From the NCBI GenBank assembly GCA_001584585.1, contig LSYV01000002.1, positions 5,754,993-5,798,157 on the forward strand: DNA of 43,165 bases. The letters run 5' to 3'. Source of the DNA: Gonium pectorale (lineage: Eukaryota; Chlorophyta; Chlorophyceae; Chlamydomonadales; Volvocaceae). This document shows, in pieces, positions 23,369 through 35,700 of this stretch (the first letter of the stretch is position 1; each line of letters starts with the position of its first letter). A program made the translations under genes and the position numbers. The notes under the pieces are model-generated. The model was not told the origin of the DNA. It saw only the letters and a list, made by a program, of their open reading frames with translations, and did not search any database.

Positions 23369-26300
23369 TCACGCAGTCACGATCTCAATCACCCAGTCGT
23401 GACTGACTGGGAGGTCGGGCTTCCGCAGCACGAGGGCGTGCTCCGAGCCAGGCGCCGCCACCATGCTGAGCGGCCCCGCCTCCAGGGGCTCACTGCGCTT
23501 GCCGCCAATGAGCGCCTTGTAGCCACGGCGCGAGGGCGGCAGGCCCAGAAAGACAACGCGCTCGATGGTGGTGGGCACCGTGAGGGTGCCGTCGGGGACG
23601 CCGGGCTCCACGTGCACCGAGGAGGTGAGCTTGAGGTTGGAGAAGGAAAAGGACCTGGGGACGAAGGGAGGACAGGCACGGCGAATATATTAGGGCAGAG
23701 ATGGAAGTGTTCATATGCCGCGTGAGAGCTCCAAGGATCCTGACGCAAGGCCTTTTCCTCCGCACGCCCAGCGTCATCTTCCTCGTGCCTGGCCTTCATC
23801 GCATGGCTCATTAGCGCCAGGCCGGTCGCCACCCCGACCGCGGCCTGTCCCGCCGCGCCCCTCTTCTTTCCGCGCGCGAGTCGCTCCTGCCGCTCCTGCG
23901 CACCTGTGCAGGTAGAGTCCCCGCTGGAATGCGAAGGAGTGACCATCGTCGACGTAGAGGCTGCCGCTGGCCTCGCTCTTGTCGTCGAGCGCCACCACCA
24001 GCGTGTACGGGTCGCTGGCCTGGGCGGCGGTGCTGCGCCGGGGGCGCTCGCGGCGCGGCACGATGTGGCCGCCCCGGTAGTAGACCGGGATGGCATCCAT
24101 CGTCACCTGGCGGGGGCGGCGGGGGTCGATTAGGAGGGGTCATCCTAGGAAGCGGCATCAGTGGTCACTAGCTGGAATCGGCTACGGTATACTGTTTGGG
24201 CTTGGACTGCACACAGTAAGCTTGGCTGTCCAGCAAACGTGCACCTACATAAGGACGTTGCCTCCGGCAAGGGGAATCCATGGTCTCAAGGCCCAGTGAG
24301 ACCAGCGGCCGCCGCGGGGCACGGTGCCCAGAACCAGGGCCCGTTTTTAAATTCAGCCCAATCCGCCCCGCCCTCACCTGCACGCGGTGGCGGTTTTTGG
24401 CAGTCACAGCCGCGCCCGTGGCCGCGTCGTACCAGCGGGCACCCGCGGGCAAAATGACGTCCGTGCTGCTGACGCCCGGAGCGGTAATTGGCTTGACGAG
24501 CATGCCCGGGCCCACCATAAACTCCTCCTCCACCGCAAACAGATCTACGAGTGGGCGGAGGCATGGGCATTGCGCGAGGGTGAGATGAAGCCGACTCACC
24601 CAGGACGGGCCTTCTATGCAGTACAGCGCCCACCCCCTGCTCACCGTTTAAGGCAGGCAGTAAGGCTTTGTTTTACCCAATCCCGACACAGAGGGTCGGT
24701 TTGTCACAAGCGCCGACGAGCGCGACACTACGACAGCATCGACGTGCCCTGCCCTCGCCTTACCCTCGGCCTCCGGGAACTCGAACCACAGCGGCCGCAG
24801 GATGGGCATGCCGGTGGTGTTGGCGAAGCGGAAGAGGGTGTAGATGTAGGGCATCAGAGCGTAGCGGCCGCGGATGGCGGCGCGGATGCGCGCGGTGTGA
24901 TCGGGTCCGAACAGCCAGGGCTCGCGGCGCTGCGTCTCCAGGTGCGCGTGGCCGCGGAAGAAGGGGTAGTAGATGCCCAGCTGGTACCAGCTGCGAATGG
25001 AATGGCAGCAGGGGCGGCGCGACGGCAGGGCAAACACATCAGGCGAGCGAGGACCACTCGGGCGGGCCGGGGTCCCTGTCGGACAGGTTGATGCCACTTC
25101 GAGTTCTCGACATGAAGTAAGGTGCAATGTCACTGCTGCTGCCCTACATATCGCGGCATCGGCGCCCGGTCACGCCAAAATATACAATTGTAGTAGATAC
25201 AACGCTCTTTGCAGCTGTTTCAAATCGCCGTGAGAGCCTTCTCCCCTGTGACTGCACCCCTGCGTGCCCTACCGCGTCATAAGCTCCGCGTCTGGGTTGC
25301 CGAAGAAACCTCCCACATCGGCACCCGAGTTGGGCAGACCCGTGAGGCCCAGCGTGAGCAGCATGGGCACCGACACCTTGAGGTGGCTCCATTGCGCCGC
25401 ATTGTCACCCGTCCAGATGGGGCCGACGCGCTGCGTGCCTGCGCGGCAGAGTGCGGGGAGAGGTGAATGGTGGTGTCGCGAGACTGGGGTCAGAGGGATG
25501 GCAGCATGGCACAGGAGTCTTGCGGAGGGCTCATCAACTGCTGGCGCGGGCCAATGAAGAACACCTATCTTTGGAAAGCCACTGGATGTCGACCGTCGCC
25601 CCGAGCAATCGCAGGCCGTTTTGGTTTACAAGCATAGCTTTATAAGCAAACAATGCGCCCTCTCGCAACCCGTCCCGGCCCCGCTGGCTGTACCTGAGAA
25701 GAAGGCACGCGACAGCACGAATGGCCGGTCTCCATTCTCGGGATCCAGCTGGCTGCCGCGCAGCTTGAGGCCCTCGGCAGTGCCCATGTGGTAGTATACG
25801 CCGTACAGGTTGTGGTTGTCGCGGTGCTCCACGCCGCCGAAGTGCAGGTTGTCCTTGGGCATGGTGATCTAGAGGGGGAGGGATGCATACGCATGTGTGC
25901 GGATTTGGGGGATCGAGGTGACTTTTTGTTTTCCGGGGTGCAGCCTGGGGCGTGGGCCGTGCCGTGCTACCTTGCCAATGACCCTGTGGTGTAGTAAGAC
26001 ACTGGCTGCGAATGCACAAGGGCCGCAAGATGGTAATTTTAAACACAGCAGGACAACGCCCTGGCGCCCAGTACTTCCCCTCCGCCCCTCCCCACCTCCG
26101 GACCGTTAAACACGGAAGGCTCGTTCATGTCGTTCCAGATGTACAGGTGCTTGGTGCTGCCCTTGTACTTGTCCACGGTGAACTGCGCCGCCCACCACTC
26201 ACGCACCACGGGGCTGGTCACGTCCAGATAGCTGGACGAGCCGGGCCAGCACCAGCTGCAGGCGGGAAACACGAGGGAGGGGAATCACCTCAGTCCTTAG

Positions 26301-29300
26301 TAGTAAAGAGACCGGTGGCTAGGAAGGTGGGCGGCTTCGGGTATCAACATTCCGTAATAGCATGGTAGCCACGACGAGCCATGCTCTATGCTTTGGTGGG
26401 GCGGGGCTCGATCTACGGGAGCCCCGGCGCCCAACCGCGCGCCCCTGGCCCTGGCATCGACCATCCGGCTCCACATGGGCCGACTGTTCCCCGCGAACCC
26501 CATCCATGCCCTCGGCTGCCCCCGCGGCCGGTCCCCCGCGCCCACCCATCGAAGTCGTTGTTGTTCTTGTTCTTGACATAGTGACCCTGCTGTTCGGCCT
26601 CCGCAAAGATGTAGTACGAGTGGTCCCGCTTCACGTGCGGGTCCACAATCGTGACCATCTGACGGCCGCGGCTGGCCAGGTCCTCCTGCATGGCGACGGG
26701 GCTAGGGAACAGAGAGCTGTCCCACGTCAGGTACCTGCGCGTGAGGAAGCGGGGGACGGGAGGGCGGCGGTGGGCGAGGGTTTGATTGAGAGGATGTCCT
26801 GCCGAGAGGGTGCGCGACGGATGCGGACTACTACAAGGGTAAGAGTCCAGCTGCGGGCGACGGAGGTGATTGAAGTGGTGGCTACTTCTGCCACCCTGGT
26901 GCTGCTGTCAACCGCGCATCAACGGTTGAGATAGGGTGATAGGAGGGTACAAAGTAGTGCGCCATTCCGCATGGCTTAAAGAGCACATTGGGCCAACAAT
27001 TCCTGTTGCGAGCCAGGTCACAGGTCGGCCCCAGTCAGCTGCAACGCCCCGCTGGCAAGTGCGCAACCACCCGCATGGCAACCGAGACCCAGCCGTCGTT
27101 GCCCTCCCGCCACCACATCGCCCCGAACCCTCTCCCCTGCAACCTGCACGCCTACCGCCCAACCCCCATCCCTAAACCCCTCCAACCCACGCACCTCTTC
27201 CCGTTGGTGTGCTCAATGTCCAGCCACAGCACGTCGTAGGGAATCTCATGGCTGTCGAAGCCGCCGTCGACCGCCTTGACATCCGCCTCGTCCTTGTAGT
27301 TCCAGCGGCACTGGTGGTACCCCAGGCTGAACAGCTGAGGCAGAGCCGTGGTGCCGGCGACCTTGGCGTACGAGGCCAGCACGCCCGGCGCCGAGCCGCC
27401 CGTGAACACGAACAGGTCCACGATGCCGCTCTCGGCGATCCACTGCGTGCCCACCTCCGAGCGGCTCTTCACCACGTCCACAAACATCTCAGCTGCGTTC
27501 AGCCTGCGGGACCCCGTGAGCGAGGGTGTTGGATGGGTGCCCCATGGGTCATGACTCCCACGCAGGGTCATCGAATGGGCACCGCACGCTCAGCGTGCTG
27601 AGGACCAGGAAAGGCATGGAAGTCGGAAGGTGGTGCGCTGGTGCTCCCCACGCCCCACACGCCAGCAGTGCTGATACCACGCACCAGAACACGCCCACAG
27701 TGAGGCCCTTCTTGTGCGCCAGCATAACCGGGATGCTGCCGTACAGCCCAAAGGGATGGTCGTCCAGGTACTCAAACACGTCCAGGTTATATAGACGGTA
27801 CGGCTCGCCATACGGTGCAGCGCCTGTAGGCCGCAGGGAGGCAACGCATACTTTAGCGGCAAAGAAACAATCGCTCAACTCCTGCAGGCGACGTGGATGT
27901 AGACGCGGGACGCTCTCCGGGCGATGCGATGTTGGGCCAACACCGGCTTTTACTAGCCGAGTGCCCTTCACGATGACGCCCTTCACCTCAGCAAGCAGAG
28001 GAGTGCCCAACAAAGGCCAAAACTGCCGGTGAAGGGGAGGGGCCGCTGATTCCCCTGGTCCTTGGCACCACACGGAGGGAGGAGCCAGGACCCCGCAAGG
28101 ACTGCAGCGCCGGGGTCGATAGTTTAGGCCCAAGGCCCAAGCGGCTGCTGGCCAACGGGGGATCCGCAAGCGCCGGTTAGGGCCGCGCTATCGCTCGGGT
28201 CCAGCTGTGTGCAGCATGTGCTGTAGGCCTGCTAATGGCACGCACATTATAAGCATGCTACTCTATTCGCCAGTGGCAGGTACTACATCGTTCAGTGCAT
28301 AACGAACGAGAGCATCCTGTGTGTTTTCCTGCTTGAAGCTCTGATCCCGTGCGTGATCCGTCGGTGTGCCGACAGCCACGTGCCCTGTACGTAACCCTCG
28401 CATTCATGCTAATCCCCGACGCGCTGCACACCTGAGGGTACGGCATCACTCACCGTTGGTAGCCTTGAGGGACAGGGCGGTGGCACGCTCCGGAATGCCG
28501 TACACGTGCTGGAAACCGGGGAAGACCAGGTCCAGCGACATGGCCTCCGGGCCTTTCGGCTTCGAGTCCGTGTGGCCCTGCCACGTCTCCTCCCAGTAGC
28601 CCGCCGGGTCGTTGTCCTGGCAGGGGAAGCACACGTGCGGGTATGACTTTTGAGGTGGGCACTCGCTGGAGGGGTCGCATCGGACCAGGATCATACCGCC
28701 TGGAGCCTCCTTTGCCGCTGATCCGCAGGGATCTGGTGGAGAAGGATATGGCGGCCTGAAAAGAGAGGCGGTGGTATGGGCGGTGTGCGTGTCCTCGCCC
28801 GAAACACATCGGAGCCTCCCAAGCTTTCGGAACGCCCGGCCAATGCTGCTCCTCGTCGTCCGCGCTGGCCGCCTGCCCCACCTGCTTTGTCCTCCGGTGC
28901 TCAAAGTTGAACAGGTTGCGGCTGTTGACCAGTAGCGCGGGCTGGCCCTTCACCATGATCGCCAACGTGAATGGCTGGAAGGTGAGCTCCACCTTCGTGT
29001 CCTCGCCGGTCGCGAGGGTAAGCTTCGAGGACGTCCGGCCAGTCTCCGTGAAGGGCTGCTTCTTGTTCTCCCAGCCCGAGATCAGCACGTCGGTGGGCAC
29101 CTGGTATCGGCCCACGCTGGGGGACTCGTCCACCTGAACCCGCACGAAGCCGTCCGCATGCGACGCCACCGTCAGCTGCAGGTGCTTGCTCGCCGGCTGA
29201 TTGATCAGCGTCGCCGTCAGCGTCGCCGTGTTGAGCACTATCGAGGCGGGCACAATCTCGAAATTGGCCCCCTGCTGCACATTGCGGTTCCTAGAGCAGA

Positions 29301-29400
29301 AGCTTGTCTGTGCACATTTCTTAAACTCGTGCTCCTTGAAAGCGAGTGCCGAGGCACAGAAGACCAAGAGGATCGCTGAGCGGAGAACTCTCCGCCCCAT
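23369..29400 (-). CDS. GANAB: ER alpha-glucosidase II, catalytic alpha subunit (GH31)
   Basis: The enzyme trims the two inner alpha-1,3-glucoses from N-glycans in the ER lumen and controls the calnexin cycle. Twelve exons: 29400-28882, 28616-28454, 27823-27685, 27503-27195, 26734-26546, 26255-26096, 25868-25694, 25438-25273, 24990-24764, 24544-24378, 24106-23904 and 23654-23369, all phases matching, giving about 900 residues, the usual size. The N-terminus has a signal peptide ([14 protein letters not shown]) followed by the family motif [13 protein letters not shown]. Further motifs are [32 protein letters not shown], and [10 protein letters not shown] with the predicted nucleophile Asp482. 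GPIWTGDN carries the predicted acid/base Asp563, and [17 protein letters not shown] follows. There is no C-terminal HDEL-type signal, as expected for a subunit held in the ER by a beta subunit. It is divergent from MED14 across 338 bases. Introns hold nothing recognised. Confidence 0.95.
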
Positions 29401-29738
29401 CGTGGTCCAGATCCTAGGGGACTACGGGTTTCAACCACACACGTATGGGACAAAGGCGATGGGGCGAGCTGGCGGTACCCCTTTCTGGACGCACCGGTTC
29501 CAAGCAAGTCCGTACCCGCGTGTCGACCCCGTGGCGCGCCGTTTACCGTGCCAGCTTGCTTTCAGTTGATTGAGCCCTCCAAAGTTAGGTCAAGCTTTTG
29601 GAAAACTCTGTTTCTTGCTCCACCTTATTGGTTGAGCAGCCGGTTGTGCGGCTGCCTGCCAACCCATTTCATCAATGCGCTGAGCACTGGCTTTGCCTCT
29701 GCTCGGAAGCGAGGCAGGGGCTGATTACAGGGGCAAGT
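29401..29738. promoter_or_regulatory. Short divergent promoter shared by glucosidase II alpha and MED14
   Basis: Only 338 bases separate the two start codons, so both 5' leaders and both core promoters must fit here unless the leaders overlap. No clear TATA box is seen. An ATTGG at 29627-29631 is a CCAAT box read on the minus strand. A lower-GC patch at about 29560-29630 is the most promoter-like part. Confidence 0.55.
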
Positions 29739-32700
29739 ATGGCACAGCCCGCGCAGAACACGCTGAAGGGCGCGCAGGCGATGGTGGACTTGCAGCAGCT
29801 GCTAGGAGATGTATTCGACAATGTTCTCTCAGACTTTGTCCAGCTCTCGTCGCAGCCGGCTCCCGGACCGGCCGATCCCGAACAGCGGTGAGAACCAGGG
29901 GCCAGGGCTGTACACAATGCTGACTGTGGTTACTGGTCGCGCCGCGTGGCCTCGCAAGCGGCGCAACCACGGCTGGTGGTGCTTTCCGGGCTACAGTCCC
30001 CCCTCCTTCACCCCGGCTGCAACCCCCACACATTTGCTTTCACCTGTGTCCATTCATCTCCGAGGAACCGTACCGGCACCTCTTATCTGCCCCCTGCCCA
30101 GTTACGGCGCACCGTCTCGGTGAATACACTGTGCGTCACGGTCCCCTCCCTCCACAACAAACGCGCATCCGTGAACACGACTGCCTTACCGTACATGCCC
30201 GCATACGCCCCCTACCTCCACTCTCTCCCAGCACACCCGTGGAACGCCCTGCCTCCCACCCGTGCGCCTTTCTCACATCCCAGTCACCCCGCTCCTAACC
30301 CCGGTCCGTCCCGCAGGAAGCAACGCTTGCTGGCGCACCTGCACGGCACGCGGCAGCAGCTGCTGCGGGCCCTGGTGCTGCTAAACTGGAAGCCTTGGAA
30401 GGTGCTGGCGGAGCTGGTGGACCATGAGCGTGTGGCGGACATCGCGGCGGCCCATGTGCGCACCATGCACGAGGTGGTGGGGCAGATGCGCCAGCAGGCG
30501 GTGCAGCGCATCATGGCGGGATCGTACCTCAACATGTTCGACGTGAACACGGCCCTCGAGGTGCTCACGACAGGTGCGCCAGGCGGACACGCCGTGCAGC
30601 CACCTCGGAATGGCTGGTGTAGGAGGCGCCGCACCAGGCGTGTGGACGCCTGGTATCTATCCACAATAAGGCTGGGTGGTGCGGTCGTGGTTCCCTGCCG
30701 TGACCGTAACGCTTGCGATGCGCGCTTGCAACGCTCAGTGCGTGCCTTGCAGCGAGAGAGCTGGGAGCCTGACCGTTCGCTGCCCATGCAACTCACGAGG
30801 ATGCGGCCACAGCTTGAGCAGCAGGGCAGCAGGCGGCGTCATGGGCTGGATTGAGGAGCAGCCGCCTTTGCAGCCTATCCCGGCCGCCCACCCGATTGCG
30901 CCACCACCCGGCCCTGCACCCTGGAACGCAGGCACGTACCAGGAGCTGCCCAGCATCATCCTGCACCGCCCGCCGCTCTTTCAGCCGCCGCCCGCGTCGC
31001 TGGCGCGGCAGAAGGCTAGGCTGGCGCACGTGACCCACCTCATACGGACGCGGCTGGTGCAGGTGGGCTGCGCGGGGTTCAGGGCGGATGCTCCATCCAG
31101 GAGGGTCAAGGGCTAGGCACCTAGGGGGCAAAGCATGGCCAGTGGACTTGGACGGCCGGCAGTGGCCAGGCTGGACTGCAAGGTATGCCGCTCTGTCATG
31201 AATGCGTAGCCTCTATAAGCGGCTTCGATGCAAGCGTGGCGCGAGCGCGGTGTCCGTAACTTTGTTGCCTCTGGGGGCATACTGTGCAGGTGGCGCTTCC
31301 GCCGGGGCTCAAAGTGGTCAGTGTCAGCAACGGCACCGCCGTGCTGCGCGCGGAGGGGCTGTACGAGGCCAAACTAACGCTTGTGCCATCTGAGGCCCTG
31401 CCTGGCGCGGATGAGGATGCTGCCGGCGGCAGCGGACCCGCCGCTGCTGCAGCTCCGGACGCTGACGGCCCTAGTTGGGCGGCTGCCGCCGCGGCAGCGG
31501 CAGGGACGGACCCCGTGGCGGCGGCGGCAGCGGCCCAGCGCTGGAAGTGGCGGCTCATTCACTTCGTGCTGTGCATTGGCGTTCCTTTCTATGACCCGCG
31601 CCAGCCGGGGCAAATCCTCAACACCTGCAACTTCCACATGGTGCTGGCGGCGGACAACGCAGCGTACCTCGCCAGGCAGCGCCGCTGCGCCGGCGCAGCG
31701 GCGGGACCGGGCGCTGGGGCCGGAGCGCCAAGCGAGAGCGCTGCAACGCCGGCGCCGAGCGGGCTCACAGGCACCGGCGGCGCCGCGGGGGCGGGCCCAG
31801 GGGGCGGCGGCTCGCTGGCCGCTGCTGTCAAGCGTTCGGAGGACGATGAGGTGGGGGCGCCGCTGGCGGTGATGCATGCCATCCTCACTGACGTGGCCGG
31901 CAGGCTATTGGCTGACGAGCTGGCGGCGGCTGCACGGGCGCTGGCGGCCCCGGGCTCCCGCTGGCACGGTCACATCGCCGTCAAGCCGTCTAGCCTCCTC
32001 TCCCCGGGCGTGCGCATCGAGTACTGGGTGTCGGCGCCACCGCTGCTGGCGCAGCGCGCGCTGCCCACATCGGGGACCTCGGGCGAGGACTTCCGTGCCG
32101 TCAAGCCGGGGCCGCCATATTTGGAGCTGGGTATGAGCGAGGGCGGCTGCGTGGAGGTGCTGCATAGCCCCAGCAGCCTCCACAAGCCGGTGGCGGTGTC
32201 CAAGCTACGGCTGGACACGTTCCGGGTCAACGTGGAGGAGGTGCTGATGCGGGCCGCAAACATGAGCTCGCAGTTTCAGCTGCTCCAGGTGCGGGGAAAG
32301 AGCAGTGGGCGCGGCGAGGTGCCATCTGCAGTGTTTCACAAAGATGTATGGAGGAGCTGCTTGGACGTGCGGACGCGGGGTCTCGTGTAGGTCCAGTTTG
32401 CTGTGTGGGGTATGGAGCTGGGCAAGGCAGGCAGGTACTAGGTCAATCATGCTGCGCAAGCCTCCTTATCCCTCGGGCGCCTGGTTGCTATGTAGATCCG
32501 GGCGGAGCTCAAGGCCCATCTACTGGAGGCCATGGGCAACCGCGCCGGTACCCTCCGGCTGAACAACCTGGCCCGCCAGCTGTGGTGCCGCGAGGGCCAG
32601 GCGCTGCAGCAGCCGGGAGCGGAGGAGCAGGAGGAGGAGCAGGCAAGGCAGCAGCCGCAGCCCGGCGATGGCGGCGCCGCGGGCCCCTCCGGCCCGGAGG

Positions 32701-35700
32701 CGATGGACGTTGACGGGGGCGCGGCAGCTCAGAAGCCGGTGCAGCCGCAGCAGGCTCCCATCCCGCCGCCCACGACGCCGGTGCCGGAGGTCTCTGGGCT
32801 TATCGCGCGTGCGGCGCCGCCGGAGGAGGCGGCGGGCGCGCTGGTCCTGCTAAACGCGCCGGTGCTGGAGTACCTGGTGGCGGGGACGACGGAGCTCAAG
32901 ATCGGCAAGCACCTGTTCAGCGGGCGCCTAACGCTGCGGCCGGGGCAGGATGAGCGGGACGAGGGGTCGCTGGACCACGCGGCGACTATCGCGGCGGTAA
33001 GACCCACAGGCTCTGCGGGGGTGCCACTACTACTGTTTGCTCAAGCGTGCCATTACGTCGATCAGTATAAGGGGGTGGGGCTGGTGATCCTGGTGGCGCG
33101 ACCGCAATCCCAAGCCTAGCCCAAGACGGCCTGTCCTGCTGCCTACCGACCGGTCTCTTCCACAGCATGAGGACCACATCAACGCGGCGGCCATGGCGGC
33201 CTACAACGCCGCGTCCGCGGGCGGGGACGCCTACCCCGCCTGGCGTGCGCTGCGCGAGGCATGCACGGCGCTGAGCCACGTGCTGCAGCGCACGCACACC
33301 TCCACGGACGCCACGCACTTCATCCAGGCGGCGCGGCGCGCCTCGCTGCACGTGTGCCGCCTGCCGCGCGGCTTGCTGGAGAGCTTCACCGCAGCGTGCC
33401 CCAGCCTGTGAGTGGCCACCAATCATTTTGCAAGCAACCAAGCCGGGGGGCGGGGCGTGCTATGGTCACCCATTACGCAAGGTCCAACCCATTGTCAAGC
33501 GCAGCTTCCATCGCCCACGCACCACCCATGCCCGCGGCGCCCACCCGCCAGTCATGTGAAGCGCGTTGAAGGTCACGCGCACCTTTGTATGACCCCCCCC
33601 CCCGCAGCCCCTGGGCTTCTCTACTGAGAATGCCATCCAAACCCACTGCCCACCCCCCGCAGCGCCATTGAGCCGCGACCCCGCGAGAAGTCGGCAACAT
33701 GGGCGCTGCAGAGCGTGCCCTTCCCGCCCAACTTCCCGCCGCTCGAGGCGGTGCCGCCCGAGACACCGCCGCTGCGGGTGCCCCACTGCCTGGCTTTCTT
33801 CTTGCAGTCGCGCCTCTCGCTCAACTCGCCGCACGTGCTGGTGGCGGTCAGCTGCAACAAGCAGCTCATGCCCATCAAGGTGAGTCAGTGCCGATGCCTC
33901 CCGTCGTTCACAGTGCCAAGAGAGCCGCGCCGGCGCGCCCATCATGCAGACGCACCACTGCCTGCGTGTCGGAATGAACCGCAACAAGCCTTTGCCTTCG
34001 GCACACGAAAGGCTATGTTGCCCACTCCCTGAAGCCCAACGTGCTACGGCCAAGGTCTTGCAGGAGAAACGGTCCCTCCGCTCCAACTCACCACCCTAAC
34101 CCACTGCACAGGTCTTGTCCTGCATACCCGTGCCGCCGAGCACTTACCGCCTGCCCGAGCAGCTGGTGGCGGCCTGCATGGCGGTCAGCAGCTCGGGCCA
34201 CAACCACAGCCATGCAGCGGGAGGGGCGCTCGGCGGCGCCGCTGCCGGCGGCGGCACGGCGGCACAGGGCCGGAGCAGCCCGCGCGCCTTCGCCAACGGC
34301 CACGATGCTGGGGGGAGATCACCGGATGCTTCCCCCATACGGGAAGCCAGCGGTGCAGGGGCGGGCCGACTGTCCGCTGCTGGCACCGGGGTCTCGGGTT
34401 TGGCATCGTCCGACGCTGTGGCAGGGCCCGGCGGCAGCGGCTCGGGCTGCGGGGCAGCGCCGAGCGGCATTCCTTCGCTGCCGTCCGGGACCTCGCCACA
34501 GCAGCAAGCGAACGGCCGGCCCTCGTCCTTTGGGGGCGGAGGCGCACTCCCGCAGCAGCCCGCCCAGGCTCAGTCGCTGGCGCACCCGCACCACGGTCAC
34601 AGCCGACCCACGGGCCAGCAGGTAGCAGTGATGCTGGCGCAGCAGCAACTCAGCAGCGTTGTTCGATGGTGCCGGCGGCGGATGGTGTGGGAGGTGCTGC
34701 TAGTGCAACTGCAGGCCGTGGGGGCGGCGTTCGAGGAGCTGTGCTTCGTGGGCCCTGCGCCGCCGCCGACCCATGGGTCGCACAATGGCCCCTCGCGTGC
34801 AGCCGGGCAGGGGGCCTCCGCTCCAGGGCCCGGCCGGCTCAAAGTCACATGCATCGCAGGCACGCAGCTGCCTTGCCAGCTGGCACGTCGGCGCGGCCTG
34901 ACGCCCGCGCGTGTGGGGCCAACCTGCCTAGAGCTGGAGCTGGGACCGGACGCCCTGGCGGGGCAGGTCACGGCGCGCCTCTATGGCCGCTTCCTGTGCG
35001 CAACCGCTTGCGCCCCGGTGGGCACCGCCGGCGCCGGCGCGGCGGCAGGGTTTGTGCTGGAGCCGTCGCGCGGCGGCGGGCCCTCCGGTGACGTGTGCCT
35101 GCGGCGCCAGTACTGCCTGGAGCGCGGTGACAGCGCCCTGACGCTGGTCCAGGACGTGGCCGCCATCATCCGGATGCAGACGCTGCTGGCGAGGCTGGAG
35201 ATGACCGTTCCGGCCGCCGGCGGCCTGGCGGGCGCCAGTAGGGGCGCTGGGGGGCCGCTGCGGCGGCCCCAGCTCAAGCCGCAACTGGAGGTGCTGGCGC
35301 AGGCTTCGATGCCGGCTCAGGCCGGGGGGCACGCGGCGCAGCAGCTTCAGGGCAATCAAGCGGGCATGGGACCGGAAGAGCAGGCCGCGCCGGGGTCGCA
35401 TCCTCCTCTGGTGAAGCCGGAAGCTGCTGCGCCGGGGCTGCCCAACGGGCGGCCATCCTGGGCAGAGGCTGACGCAAACGGCTACGTTGTGCTGCCATCA
35501 GCCAAGCGAATTAAGGTAGAGCCCGGCGAGCCCGACGGCACGGGTCCCAGTGCTTACGGCAACGGGGCTGCCGGCAGCGGCGGCGCAGCGGGGTATACTT
35601 GGCAGCGCCACGGAGGCATGGCCAATGGCGCCGTCGGCAACGGACACGGAGGCGCGACCAGCTGCCTCCATGCGCCAGGGTCCACGGCGGCGCCCACGCC

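Noticed and set aside
28450..28881. Uninterrupted first frame of glucosidase II through 28450
   Set aside because: Reading through loses the family sequence. Splicing from 28882 to 28616 restores FEHRRTKQ followed by [10 protein letters not shown], as expected for the family.
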